Source: Brachybacterium muris
GTDB taxonomy: Bacteria; Actinomycetota; Actinomycetes; Actinomycetales; Dermabacteraceae
NCBI RefSeq assembly: GCF_016907455.1
Contig: NZ_JAFBCB010000001.1
Location: 2,852,001-2,916,000 of the forward strand
Length of the DNA: 64,000 nucleotides
Direction of reading: 5' to 3'
The translations under genes and the position numbers were made by a program. Within the stretch, counting starts at the first letter, position 1. Each line of letters starts with the position of its first letter. The notes beneath the pieces were generated by a model. The model worked only from the letters and a program-made list of their open reading frames with translations, was not told the origin of the DNA and searched no databases. This document shows, piece after piece, positions 38,348 through 49,198 of the stretch.

Positions 38348-40056
38348 GCGCGCACCCGACTGTGACGACCCTCGTTCAGGTACTCGTGGATCTGCCGGAC
38401 CACACTGGCGCCCTCACCCACAGCCGAGGTCATTCGCTTCACAGACCCGTGCCGCACATCGCCGATAGCGAAGACCCCGGGGATGGTGGTTTCCAAAGAG
38501 AAGCGGGGGCTTCCTTCCGTCCCCGCGCCGGCCAACTCCGCCTCCGCGCCGGTGAGGATGTACCCGTCAGGATCGCGTGCCACATCGACCTTCAATCCCG
38601 TCGTCGCCGGAGCGGCGCCGATGAAGACGAACACGTGCCCCGCGCGGAGCTTCTTCAGCACGTCACCGTGACGGACTGTGACCGCTTCCAAACGGTTGCC
38701 GCCGTGTGCTTCCACGACCTCCGAGGACAGCAGCACGTTGATACGGGGGTGATGTTGGATCTGGTCCACCAGGTATCTGGACATTCCCGCTCCCAGGTCC
38801 GCGGCGCGCACCACAAGGTGCACACGGGAGGACGTGCGGGCAAGTAACAGCGCTGCCTGGCCGGCGGAGTTGCCGCCGCCGACAACAGTGACAGGTGTGT
38901 CTACGCACATCCGCGCTTCCTGCGCTGTTGCCGCGTAGAACACGTCCGAGGTCTGGAACCGGTCCAGCCCCGCGGCGGGAAGCGAGCGGTATCGCACTCC
39001 GGTGGCAAGGACCACCACATCGGAGGTGACCTCCCTGCCATCTTCGAAGATCACCCGGAAGCGGTCCTCATCCTCCACGACCTCCTGGAGCGTGGTCGGG
39101 ATGTCCAACGTGGCACCGAACTTGCGCACTTGCAGGAGGCTGCGCTCGGCGAGCTCAGTGCCGGAGATTCCGGCGGGAAACCCCAGATAGTTCTCGATCT
39201 TCGCTGATGTTCCCGCCTGCCCGCCGGTGGCGACCGCGTCGCACAGGTGGACCGACAACCCATCGGAGGCTGCGTACACCGCCGCGGCAAGACCAGCCGG
39301 CCCAGCGCCGACGACCACCACATCGCAGGTGGCCGGTGGGGCGGGCGGGCGCATCCCCAACTCTTCGGCGAGCCGTGCCGGGGTGGCACCCAGGACGGTG
39401 CGTGAGCCGCCGAGGATCACCAGCGGGAAGTCGGCGACGGTGGCGCCGAGCTGGCGGACCAGCCGCTCCGCTTTCTCGTCCCTATCCAGGTCCACCAGCC
39501 GGTGGGGCAGCCGGTTTCGTACGATGAAGTCCAGCAGATCCCGGGTCAGCGGGGAGAAGCAGGAGCCGACGATCCGCAGGCCCGCTCCCGCCCCGATGGC
39601 CAGGGAGCGGCGGATGAGGTAGGCCCGCAGGATGATCTCACCCAACAGCGGGTCCGAGGTGACGATGGCCTCCAGCTCATCGACGGGCACCTCCACCACC
39701 TCGGCGGCGCCGATGGCGGAGACGAACACGAAAGACGGCTGTCCTTCCAGCAGCCCGACATCCCCCACGAACCGGCCGCGGCCGTGCACCCCGACCGCCA
39801 ACGACTCATCGGAGTGACGCGGATCCGCCGCAGGTTCGGTGTCCACCGTCAGCAGGTGCCCTTCCAGGACGACATAGAGGGAGGACGGGTGCTCGCCGGG
39901 CCGGATGAGAACCTCCCCGTCGGTGAGTGTGCGGCGCTGCCCTCGTACGAGCAGCACCACGATCTGCTCGTCGCTGAGCCGCGGGAAGGCGCCGATGGTA
40001 TCAGGCGTCTCGGCCTGAGCGACCTGGCGGCGGTTGGCGGCGGGCGTGTCACTCAT
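38344..40056 (-). CDS. cNMP-binding / thioredoxin-reductase-like FAD oxidoreductase
   Basis: 570 residues from ATG 40056 (ATGA overlap with the zinc-finger gene). In order: a cyclic-nucleotide-binding domain (about 25-140, VLIRPGEHPSSLYVVLEGHL, GRGRFVGDVGLLEGQPS); a thioredoxin-like segment (about 160-230); and a two-dinucleotide-fold FAD/NAD(P)H domain like thioredoxin reductase (VVVGAGPAGLAAAVYAASDG, GGQAGTSAKIENYLGFP, VTVVGGGNSAGQAALLLART, PGVFAIGDVRHGSVKR). The CxxC of classical TrxB is absent: the equivalent stretch before the second Rossmann motif reads DVFYAATAQEARMC. It may therefore use another electron acceptor, perhaps the neighbouring zinc-finger protein or thioredoxin. Confidence 0.88.
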   Translation of the reverse strand: MSDTPAANRRQVAQAETPDTIGAFPRLSDEQIVVLLVRGQRRTLTDGEVLIRPGEHPSSLYVVLEGHLLTVDTEPAADPRHSDESLAVGVHGRGRFVGDVGLLEGQPSFVFVSAIGAAEVVEVPVDELEAIVTSDPLLGEIILRAYLIRRSLAIGAGAGLRIVGSCFSPLTRDLLDFIVRNRLPHRLVDLDRDEKAERLVRQLGATVADFPLVILGGSRTVLGATPARLAEELGMRPPAPPATCDVVVVGAGPAGLAAAVYAASDGLSVHLCDAVATGGQAGTSAKIENYLGFPAGISGTELAERSLLQVRKFGATLDIPTTLQEVVEDEDRFRVIFEDGREVTSDVVVLATGVRYRSLPAAGLDRFQTSDVFYAATAQEARMCVDTPVTVVGGGNSAGQAALLLARTSSRVHLVVRAADLGAGMSRYLVDQIQHHPRINVLLSSEVVEAHGGNRLEAVTVRHGDVLKKLRAGHVFVFIGAAPATTGLKVDVARDPDGYILTGAEAELAGAGTEGSPRFSLETTIPGVFAIGDVRHGSVKRMTSAVGEGASVVRQIHEYLNEGRHSRVRA

Positions 40057-40313
40057 AGGTACGCTTCGTCCACGTAGCACCAGCTCCAGTTCTCCCCCAG
40101 CTCCAGCGACCGCACGATGGGTTGCCCCGCCGTGAGCGCATGCCTGCGGGCGTGCCGCATCGGGGGGGAGTCGCAGCACCCGACCTTCCCGCAGGTGCGG
40201 CACATCCGCAGGTGCAGCCAGGGCGTGCCGACCGCCACGCAGTCCTCACATGACCCGGGTGTCCGGGGACGGACCGGGCGGATGAGCGCGACGTGTGGGT
40301 CGACGTATCTCAT
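40053..40313 (-). CDS. UBP-type zinc-finger protein
   Basis: 86 residues. The ZnF-UBP pattern is visible: CEDC near residue 22, MCRTCGKVGCCD, and H-x3-H in RHARRHALTAGQP, ending ENWSWCYVDEAYL. In eukaryotes this fold binds the ubiquitin C-terminus; bacteria of this type have no ubiquitin, so its role here is open. Both ends overlap neighbours by 4 nt (thioredoxin pseudogene before, FAD protein after), pointing to a tight functional unit. Confidence 0.88.
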   Translation of the reverse strand: MRYVDPHVALIRPVRPRTPGSCEDCVAVGTPWLHLRMCRTCGKVGCCDSPPMRHARRHALTAGQPIVRSLELGENWSWCYVDEAYL

Positions 40314-40758
40314 GGGGCACCGCCGGCCGAATCAGCCTTCTTCTGCAGCGCCTCGTCCACCCAGCGCAGCAGCACGTCCGGCGGAGCGGCTCCGGATTGG
40401 CGGGAGAGCACGTTCCCTTGGTTGAGGATGAGCAGGTCGGCACCGCCTGGACGGAGAACTTGCGGGCCGTCTCCGGCGCGGCGTCCACGTCCACTTTCAC
40501 CAGCTTGAGCTTGCCGGCACGTTCCGTGGCGACCTTCTCGAGGGCAGGGCTGACCATCCGGCACGGTCCGCACCAGGTCGCCCACAAGTCCACGAGCACC
40601 ACTTACCGGGCCTTCTCGACCACCTCGGCGAAGTCCGCATCGCCCGCATCGACGATCCACGGCACGGCGCTCTTGACACCGCAGCGCGGGTACCCCGACG
40701 CGGCGGCGGGAACACGGTTCTTCTTCCCGCAGTTGGGGCAGGTCACAATCGCGCTCAC
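40310..40758 (-). pseudogene. Zinc-ribbon thioredoxin (Trx2/TrxC type), broken
   Basis: Begins at GTG 40758 (GTGA overlap with clpB): [20 protein letters not shown], a two-Cys zinc-ribbon start, then AGDADFAEVVEKAR. A TAA stop follows directly, before the intact active site DLWATWCGPCRMVSPALEKV. A second lesion, a 1-nt deletion after QAVPT, shifts the tail (LLILNQGNVLSRQSGAA ... ALQKKADSAGGAP) to another frame, which ends at the zinc-finger ATG. A reinitiated short product from 40602 would still lack the proper C-terminus. Confidence 0.85.
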
Positions 40759-43382
40759 GCCGTGTCCTCCTCTTCGACGGGCGCTGCGATGTTGAAGACG
40801 AGGTCGCCGTCCTGCACGTCCAGCGTGACCGTCGACCCGTCCATCACCTCCCCGCTCAGCAGCGCACGACCCAGTCGGGTCTCGATCTCATGGCTGATGT
40901 AGCGTCGCAGCGGCCGTGCACCGTACACGGGGTCGTAGCCGCGGTCGGCGATGAGCTGGCGTGCCGCGGGCGTCAGCTCGATGCGGATCTGACGCTCGGC
41001 CAGCCGGGAGCGCAGGTCGGTGAACTGCAGTTCCACAATGTCCTGGATCTGTTCACGACCCAGCGGCGAGAACACCACGATGTCGTCCACCCGGTTGAGG
41101 AACTCGGGACGGAAGTGGGCGCGCAACTCACCGAGCACACTGTTTCGCACGTCGTCGGGGATCGCGCCGCCATCGGAGCCCAACAGGTGATGGGCACCGA
41201 TGTTGGAGGTCATGATGATGATGGTGTTGCGGAAGTCGACGGTGCGTCCCTGGCTGTCGGTGATGCGGCCGTCGTCGAGGACCTGCAGCAGCGTGTTGAA
41301 CACGTCCGGGTGCGCTTTCTCGATCTCGTCGAAAAGGACCACGCTGTACGGGTGGCGGCGCACCGCCTCGGTCAGCTGCCCTCCCTCGTCGTACCCGACA
41401 TACCCGGGAGGTGCACCGACGAGCCGGCTGACGGTGTGACGTTCCTGGTATTCGCTCATGTCCAGCCGGACCATTGCCGACTCGCTGTCGAACAGTGCTT
41501 GCGCGAGCGCTTTGGCCAGTTCGGTCTTTCCCACTCCGGTGGGGCCGAGGAAGATGAACGAGCCGATGGGTCGGCGCGGGTCGCGGATGCCGGAGCGGGC
41601 ACGGATAATCGCGTCGCTGACGAGCGTGATGGCCTCATCCTGACCGACCACCCGCTCCTTGAGGGTGGCCTCCAGGCTGAGGATCTTGTTGCGTTCACCT
41701 TCCTGCAGCCGGGCCACGGGGATCCCCGTCCATGCTGCGACGATCTCGGCGATCTCGTCCTCGGTGACCACCTCCCGCAGCAGCCTCTGCCGGCCTTGTT
41801 TGGAGGCGAGACGCTCCTCCTCGGCGTGCAGGCGTCGTTCCGCGTCAGCGATAGCCCCGTACCTCAGTTCAGCGGCACGGTTGAGGTCGTAGGAGCGCTC
41901 CGCTTCCTCCGCCTCCCGCCGCAGCCGCTCCAGCTCACCGCGCAGCTCCTGGACCTTGCGGATCGCTTGACGCTCAGCCTCCCACTGGGCGCGCTTGGCG
42001 TCCGCCTCCGCCTTCAGGTCGGTCAGTTCCCGGCGCAGCTCCTCCAGCCGTTTCTTGCTGGCCGTGTCGGTCTCCTTCGACAGCGCCGCTTCCTCGATCT
42101 CCAGGCGGGTCACCCGCCGGGTCAACTCGTCCAGCTCGGCAGGCATTGAGTCGATCTCGGTTCGCAATCGCGCGCAGGCTTCGTCGATGAGGTCGATGGC
42201 CTTGTCGGGCAGGAACCGGTCGGTAATGTACCGGTGGGACAGCACGGCGGCCGCGACCAATGCGCTGTCCTGGATGCGGACACCGTGGAAGATCTCCAGT
42301 CGTTCGCGCAGGCCGCGGAGGATGGAGATCGCGTCCTCCACGTCGGGTTCATCGACCATCACCGTCTGGAACCGGCGTTCCAGGGCAGCGTCCTTCTCGA
42401 TGTGCTTGCGGTACTCATCGAGGGTGGTGGCACCGATGAGGTGCAGCTCCCCGCGGGCGAGCATCGGCTTGAGCATGTTGCCCGCGTCCATCGCCCCTTC
42501 GGTGGCTCCCGCCCCCACCAGGGTGTGCAGCTCGTCGATGAACAGCAGGATGCGTCCCTCCCCTGCCTTCACCTCTGCCAGGACTGCCTTCATTCGCTCC
42601 TCGAACTCGCCCCGGTACTTCGCGCCGGCGACCAGGGCAGACAGGTCCAGCGAGAACACGGTCTTGTCGCGAAGGCCCTCGGGCACGTCCTCACGCAAGA
42701 TCCGCTGGGCAAGGCCCTCCACGATGGCGGTCTTTCCGACACCGGGCTCGCCGATGAGGACGGGGTTGTTCTTGGTCTTGCGGGAGAGGATCTGGATGAC
42801 CCGACGGATCTCCGCATCACGCCCGATGACCGGGTCAAGCTTGCCCAGCCGGGCGTCAGCGACCAGGTCACGGCCGTACTTCTCCAACGCCTCGTACGTC
42901 TGCTCGGGGGTGGCGGAGTTGACGTGCTGGTTGCCGCGGATCTTGGTGAGCGCGCTGAGGAAGCTCTCCCGGGTGACACCGTGCCCGCGCAGCACGCGGG
43001 ACGCGGCGCGGTTGGAGGAGTCGTCGGCGAGGGCCAGAACGAGATGCTCCACGGAGATGTAGGAGTCTTTCAGCCGCTTTGCCTCCCGCTCCGCCCGTTC
43101 CAGGGTGGAGGTGAGGCTGCGGCTCAGATACACCTGACCGGTCTGCGGGGAGGACCCGGAGACGCTGGGCTTGCGGGCGATCTCCGCTTCGACGTCGGCG
43201 CGTACCGCTTCCACGTCAGCACCCGCTGTCTGCAGCAGTCGGGGAACCAGCCCCTCCTCCTGCTGGAGCAGTGCGAGCAGGAGATGCTCCTCATCCGTCT
43301 CGATCTGACCGGCCTGGACCGCGATGCTCTGGGCCGAGGTGAGCGCTTCCTGCGACTTCTGAGTGAGTGAGTTCATGTCCAT
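40755..43382 (-). CDS. clpB: ClpB disaggregase (AAA+ chaperone)
   Basis: 875 residues from ATG 43382, with GGAG 7 nt upstream. N-terminal Clp domain ([20 protein letters not shown]), first AAA+ module with Walker [15 protein letters not shown], a coiled-coil middle domain (about residues 405-530, rich in [20 protein letters not shown]), second AAA+ module with [14 protein letters not shown]. Works with DnaK/DnaJ/GrpE to rescue aggregated proteins; all partners are encoded just upstream. Overlaps the cbpM-like gene by 10 nt. Confidence 0.96.
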   Translation of the reverse strand: MDMNSLTQKSQEALTSAQSIAVQAGQIETDEEHLLLALLQQEEGLVPRLLQTAGADVEAVRADVEAEIARKPSVSGSSPQTGQVYLSRSLTSTLERAEREAKRLKDSYISVEHLVLALADDSSNRAASRVLRGHGVTRESFLSALTKIRGNQHVNSATPEQTYEALEKYGRDLVADARLGKLDPVIGRDAEIRRVIQILSRKTKNNPVLIGEPGVGKTAIVEGLAQRILREDVPEGLRDKTVFSLDLSALVAGAKYRGEFEERMKAVLAEVKAGEGRILLFIDELHTLVGAGATEGAMDAGNMLKPMLARGELHLIGATTLDEYRKHIEKDAALERRFQTVMVDEPDVEDAISILRGLRERLEIFHGVRIQDSALVAAAVLSHRYITDRFLPDKAIDLIDEACARLRTEIDSMPAELDELTRRVTRLEIEEAALSKETDTASKKRLEELRRELTDLKAEADAKRAQWEAERQAIRKVQELRGELERLRREAEEAERSYDLNRAAELRYGAIADAERRLHAEEERLASKQGRQRLLREVVTEDEIAEIVAAWTGIPVARLQEGERNKILSLEATLKERVVGQDEAITLVSDAIIRARSGIRDPRRPIGSFIFLGPTGVGKTELAKALAQALFDSESAMVRLDMSEYQERHTVSRLVGAPPGYVGYDEGGQLTEAVRRHPYSVVLFDEIEKAHPDVFNTLLQVLDDGRITDSQGRTVDFRNTIIIMTSNIGAHHLLGSDGGAIPDDVRNSVLGELRAHFRPEFLNRVDDIVVFSPLGREQIQDIVELQFTDLRSRLAERQIRIELTPAARQLIADRGYDPVYGARPLRRYISHEIETRLGRALLSGEVMDGSTVTLDVQDGDLVFNIAAPVEEEDTA

Positions 43383-43684
43383 GGGGTGTCTCCTTCAAGT
43401 CGGATGGTCCGGTGATGCTCGAGCTGCTCGATGCGGGCGAGCAGGTCGAGCACGAGTGCGATGCCGGCGTAGTTCACGGCAAGATCGGAGTGCAGACGCA
43501 CGATGGTGTGCACGCGGGCGGGGACCGTACGGGCGAACCACAGCCGGCCGCTGGTGTCGACGTGGGCGGTGACCAGCCCCAGCTCGACGAACTTCCGCAG
43601 CGTATCCGGGTGGATACCTGCGGCCACCGCGGTCGCCTCCAGGTCGGCCCGGGCGACACGGACGGGCAGGTGATGTGAGGTCAT
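43373..43684 (-). CDS. cbpM: CbpM/MerR-like chaperone modulator
   Basis: 103 residues with a MerR-type winged-helix start ([20 protein letters not shown]) and a helical C-terminal part ([20 protein letters not shown]). In the CbpA-CbpM systems this small protein binds the J-domain protein and modulates it; HspR repressors share the same fold, so a DNA-binding role is an alternative. Overlaps cbpA by 4 nt, which favours the CbpM reading. Confidence 0.82.
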   Translation of the reverse strand: MTSHHLPVRVARADLEATAVAAGIHPDTLRKFVELGLVTAHVDTSGRLWFARTVPARVHTIVRLHSDLAVNYAGIALVLDLLARIEQLEHHRTIRLEGDTPWT

Positions 43685-44568
43685 GATCCTCTCCTGGCAT
43701 CAAACGACGATTCGTCGCGGAGCTGTTCGAACAGCTCCTTCTCCTTCTTGCTGAGAGTGCGGGGAACGACGACCTTCACCCGCGCATACAGGTCTCCCGG
43801 CTTTCCTCTGCGGGGCATCCCCTGCCCGCGCAGGCGGAGCCGCCTGCCAGTGGACGAGCCGGGCGGAACGTGCACGGTGACCGGGCCGCCGGGGGTGGGC
43901 ACGCTGACATCCGCGCCCAGCGCCGCCTCCCACGGTGCGATGGGAAGGTCTGTTTCGATGTCCGCGCCGCTGAGCCGGTACCGCTTACTGTCCTTCACGC
44001 GCAGCGTGACCAGCAGGTCCCCGTCCTGTCCGTCGGCGCCCGCTCCGCCTGCGCCCGCGATCCGCAGCTGCTGCCCGTCGACAGCGCCCGCTGGGATGTC
44101 GATGGTGTACTCCTGCGCGCCGCCGTACGGGGACGCGACCTGCACCGTCCGCCGCCCGCCCCGGTAGGCCTCCTCGACCGTGATCTCCAGCTCCGCGGTG
44201 CGGTCGGCGCCGCGACCGAAACCACCGAAGCCGCCCCCGAAGAGGTCCTCCCAGTTCACGCTCTGCGCGCCGCCCCCGCTCCACGTGTATCGGGTGCCGC
44301 CGCTGCGGCGCGGCTGCTCGGAGGAGCGAGCCGCGTCCGCGGCGGCGTACTGCCGGAAGTTCTCACCGAACCGGTCGTACTGTGAGCGCGTTTCCGGGTC
44401 CGACAGCACATCGTGGGCTTCACTGATCCGTTTGAAGGTCTCCTCCGCCCCCGGGGTCTTGTTGACGTCCGGGTGGAACTTGCGGGCCTTCTCCCGGTAG
44501 GCGCGGCGGATCTCCTTCTGATCCGCCGACCGGGAGACCCCCAGCGCGCTGTAGAGATCCTCCGCCAT
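43681..44568 (-). CDS. cbpA: DnaJ-family co-chaperone, CbpA type
   Basis: 295 residues: J-domain at the N-terminus with HPD (YREKARKFHPDVNKTPGAEE), a G/F-like linker, and the two-barrel C-terminal substrate domain (GGRRTVQVASPYGGAQEYTI; RGQGMPRRGKPGDLYARVKV). No Cys-rich zinc domain, so it is CbpA/DnaJ2-like and not full DnaJ. Follows grpE by 3 bp. Confidence 0.93.
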   Translation of the reverse strand: MAEDLYSALGVSRSADQKEIRRAYREKARKFHPDVNKTPGAEETFKRISEAHDVLSDPETRSQYDRFGENFRQYAAADAARSSEQPRRSGGTRYTWSGGGAQSVNWEDLFGGGFGGFGRGADRTAELEITVEEAYRGGRRTVQVASPYGGAQEYTIDIPAGAVDGQQLRIAGAGGAGADGQDGDLLVTLRVKDSKRYRLSGADIETDLPIAPWEAALGADVSVPTPGGPVTVHVPPGSSTGRRLRLRGQGMPRRGKPGDLYARVKVVVPRTLSKKEKELFEQLRDESSFDARRGS

Positions 44569-44571
44569 CTC

Positions 44572-45111
44572 CTACTCCTCCTCCGGCTTGCGGGTGACCA
44601 CGACCGCAGCCGGTCGCAGCATCCGCTCACGCGTTCCGAACCCGGGGCGAGTGACGTCGAGGATGCTGCGCGGCGGGACGCTGGCATCCTCGACGACCGA
44701 GACCGCCTCGTGCAGATGCGGGTCGAACTCCGCACCGTCGATGACAATCTCGGGGTACCCGAGTGCGCGCAACGCATCAGCGGCTTGCGCCCGGATTGCC
44801 TGCATGCCACCCCGAACGCCCTCGTCAAGGTCCGCCCCGAAGCTGAGCGCCCGGTCCAGCCCGTCGACGACGGGCAAGAAGGCACTGGCGGTGTGCCGCC
44901 GCTCCTGCTCGCGGACGGTCTGGATCTCGCCCGCCGTCCGTTTGCGGAGGTTGTCGTAGTCCGCCGCCGCCCGGCGCCACCGGTCCTCGGCCGTCTCCAA
45001 CTGGGAGGCGACCGCTGCTTGCGCGGCGCGGAGCTCCTCCGGGGACACCTCGGTGAGGTCGTCGTTCAGCAGGTCCACGGCCCGCGTGTCCTCGTTCTGC
45101 TCCTCGACCAT
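44572..45111 (-). CDS. grpE: GrpE nucleotide-exchange factor
   Basis: 179 residues. N-terminal helix (LRAAQAAVASQLETAEDRWR) followed by the GrpE core YDNLRKRTAGEIQTVREQER and the beta-domain ending in ILDVTRPGFGTRERMLRPAA VVV. Releases ADP from DnaK. Eighteen bp after dnaK and 3 bp before cbpA. Confidence 0.93.
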   Translation of the reverse strand: MVEEQNEDTRAVDLLNDDLTEVSPEELRAAQAAVASQLETAEDRWRRAAADYDNLRKRTAGEIQTVREQERRHTASAFLPVVDGLDRALSFGADLDEGVRGGMQAIRAQAADALRALGYPEIVIDGAEFDPHLHEAVSVVEDASVPPRSILDVTRPGFGTRERMLRPAAVVVTRKPEEE

Positions 45112-45129
45112 CGCGATCCTCCCTCCGTG

Positions 45130-46995
<1,866 letters not shown>

Positions 46996-47040
46996 GATGG
47001 TCGTTCCTTTCTTGTCACGTGGGTCTTGTCTCGTGCGCCA

Positions 47041-47083
47041 CGTTACAGGGGTTGTCAAATAGCGCGCTACAGGGGTCTTCAAA
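47041..47083 (-). promoter_or_regulatory. Direct repeat upstream of dnaK (possible operator/promoter)
   Basis: CGTTACAGGGGTTGTCAAA (47041-47059) and CGCTACAGGGGTCTTCAAA (47065-47083) match at 16 of 19, with a 24-bp period, 46 bp before the dnaK ATG. Read toward dnaK the first contains TTTGACAACCCCTGTAACG, with TTGACA as a possible -35. Function inferred from position. Confidence 0.5.
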
Positions 47084-47129
47084 GAGAGCGCCAGGATCGG
47101 CGCAGGCGCAGGGCTGAGTGCCCAGAGTC

Positions 47130-47520
47130 AGGAAGCAGGCTGCTTCTCGGCGATCTTTCCGGACGGCGGGCTGCTCGATGGGCATCACCACCCGCAGGGT
47201 GCCCAGGTCGCAGCTGGCGGTGACGCTGTCGCTGTCGATGCCGGGCGCCGGGCCCAGCAGCCGCATGAATTGCCCCTGGGGGCCGTTCGGCGGTGAACCA
47301 CTTCGCGCCGGCGGTCGCGGACTGGGCCGCTCACCGCGCGGACGGTGATCGGCTGGCCGCCCACCCAGCTCGATGGGCTCCGAGTCGATGCCTGGCAGGT
47401 TCGCCTCAGGAACGTACTCGTCGCCCTCTCGGGACAGATCGACCGACATCGAGCGCGGATCCATCTGCTGAGCGATGCGCAGGTCCGCACATGAGGTCAC
47501 CATCTCACCCCCTCCACATT
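47130..47520 (-). pseudogene. Hsp20/alpha-crystallin small heat-shock protein, frameshifted
   Basis: All three minus frames carry consecutive pieces of one Hsp20: SMSVDLSREGDEYVPEANLP-GIDSEPIEL, then GGQPITVRAVSG in the next frame, then KWFTAERP, then PQGQFMRLLG ... GIDSDSVTASCDLGTLRVVM in the first. At least two or three indels are needed. It is the head of the stress operon, and its 5' side is fused in frame to the trhO fragment. Confidence 0.75.
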
Positions 47521-47803
47521 TACGCTGAGTCAACAGCCGCGGGAAATCCTCACCGGTGCCCTGAAACCACTTCACGTCGGCGCCCCGGAAAGGCGCATAC
47601 CCCTTCAGTGCCCGAACGTAGGTTTTGATCGCGCCGAGCTCGCCGCCGAGCGTCGCGTTGATGCCGTGCACCGACACGATCACCCGGCCCCGCAGACCCA
47701 GCGACTGCGCGAGCGTGAACTGCCACAGCCGCACCGCCTCAGGGTCCGCCAGCTGCGTGAAGACATAGAACAGGATGATGCGGTACTGGGTCTGCTGGGA
47801 CAC
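47521..47803 (-). pseudogene. trhO: trhO (tRNA uridine hydroxylase, rhodanese family), N-terminal fragment
   Basis: ATG 47803 starts MSQQTQYRIILFYVFTQLAD; the segment LGLRGRVIVSVHGINATLGG and the WFQGTGEDFPRLLTQRK end match the N-terminal (UPF0176) domain of TrhO/YceA. The rhodanese domain with the catalytic Cys is gone; the frame passes into Hsp20-derived sequence near 47520. This marks the right edge of the stress island. Confidence 0.75.
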
Positions 47804-47812
47804 CGTTCGATC

Positions 47813-48769
47813 CTAGTGAGAGCTCCCGCTCCCCCTTACGAACTGGATCGCCACCAGGACGCCGAGGGCCGCCAGCACGGCGCCCGCCGCCGCACCGAGC
47901 CGGTTGCCGTCCGGGACGGCGTGGACCACGACGGCGGTGCCGGTGAGCAGCATGAAACCGACCACGCAGAGGATGGCCGCGCCGTACGCGAGCCGCCCCG
48001 CCCGTTCATGGGGATGGGCCCGCCCCTCACCGCTCTGCCCTGCCCAGGACCAGGGCAGCGTCAGCGCGCGGATCTCCTCCTCGGTGGGATGCAGCCGGGC
48101 CTGATCCGTCCACCGGTGCACCGCGGCCTCCGCGCCGGGGCGCCAGCACACTCCCCGACGGGTCAGCTCCACCCCGAGCAGCCCATCGACGCCATGGGAT
48201 GCGGGAACGACCCGGCCCTGCTCCCAGCGCAGCAGTCGGTACGTCCCGTCCTCGCGGCGGGCCACGGCGAGCGCGCCGGAGCGTGCACGGATCCGTGAGG
48301 CGACCGCCGGCACCACCACCACGAGCAGCATCGGCAGCGCCATCAGCGGGAGCACCCGCGTGCTCTCCAGCCCCACCAGGATCAGGGGCGGCACGGCAAC
48401 TGTGCCGAGCAGCCCCAGCGCCACCAAAGCGCGGGCGACCGGGAGGCGGCGCACCGCGAGCAGAGCGAGCAACGGGGTCGGCGGCGGGACGCTGACCGCG
48501 CCCAGCACGCCGCTGAGACCGATGGTGGTCGGCACAACGGCGATCACGAGGAACAGCGTGACCAGCGCCGCGCCCGGAAGCGGACCCGTGCCCGCGAGAG
48601 GCGAGGTCCAAGCGGCGCCCTGCTCGATCCGCTCCTCGATGAGGAACCACAGCGCCAGCCACAGGACCGCGCCTATGAGGCACAGCCAGCTGTGCGACCG
48701 CCACCTCATGCGCGAGGCCAGGTGCTCCGAGGCGATCTCGAACGTCTCGTCGCTGGTCCCCGCCATCAC
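47813..48769 (-). CDS. Multi-pass membrane protein of unknown function
   Basis: 318 residues: four to five hydrophobic segments in the first half (SWLCLIGAVLWLALWFLIEE; ALVTLFLVIAVVPTTIGLSG), a soluble segment (GALAVARREDGTYRLLRWEQ), and two more TMs at the C-terminus (AILCVVGFMLLTGTAVVVHA). No family is recognised. Ends 9 bp before the trhO fragment on the same strand. Confidence 0.7.
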   Translation of the reverse strand: MMAGTSDETFEIASEHLASRMRWRSHSWLCLIGAVLWLALWFLIEERIEQGAAWTSPLAGTGPLPGAALVTLFLVIAVVPTTIGLSGVLGAVSVPPPTPLLALLAVRRLPVARALVALGLLGTVAVPPLILVGLESTRVLPLMALPMLLVVVVPAVASRIRARSGALAVARREDGTYRLLRWEQGRVVPASHGVDGLLGVELTRRGVCWRPGAEAAVHRWTDQARLHPTEEEIRALTLPWSWAGQSGEGRAHPHERAGRLAYGAAILCVVGFMLLTGTAVVVHAVPDGNRLGAAAGAVLAALGVLVAIQFVRGSGSSH

Positions 48770-49000
48770 ACCGCCTGCTGCTCGCCAGGACGGGCGGCTT
48801 CCGGGCGGCGAGCGCCGTCGCGGGCGCTGGAGCGGATACGGCGGGGCGTGGCCTCAGGAAGCATCCTTCGATTCTAGGTAGCGCGGGTCATGACGCTGTA
48901 GTCGGTGGGGTGGGGATGAAGGAACGGGTCCCTGACCGGCACGATGGGTGGTGCTGAAGCCATTCATCTACTGGGAGGAGACCCGTTCCATGACCCGATG

Positions 49001-49078
49001 GACCACGGCTTCTCCCGCCTGGCCTACACCGAGGCGCTCCACACCGGCGTCGACAACGTCATGACCGACGACAGCTAG
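49001..49078 (+). pseudogene. Possible IS481-type transposase remnant
   Basis: In one frame the sequence reads DHGFSRLAYTEALHTGVDNV then MTDDS and a stop. 'SRLAYTE' resembles the strand after the first catalytic Asp in IS481-family transposases. No other part of such a gene and no IS ends were found. The rest of 48770-49198 holds nothing I can identify. Confidence 0.35.
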
Positions 49079-49198
49079 GGCGTGCCCTCCCGTGGAGGGC
49101 GGACCGGTGGACGGAGGCGTTCCCGCGGGAACGTCGTTCGTCGCCGATCAGAGCGATGCTGCGTCAGCCGGTGGGCGGAGCCGAGCCCGGAGAGCCGC

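Noticed and set aside
40246-40602. Functional thioredoxin restarting at 40602
   Set aside because: It keeps WCGPC but the frameshift after QAVPT replaces the last strand and helix with unrelated sequence running into the zinc-finger gene.
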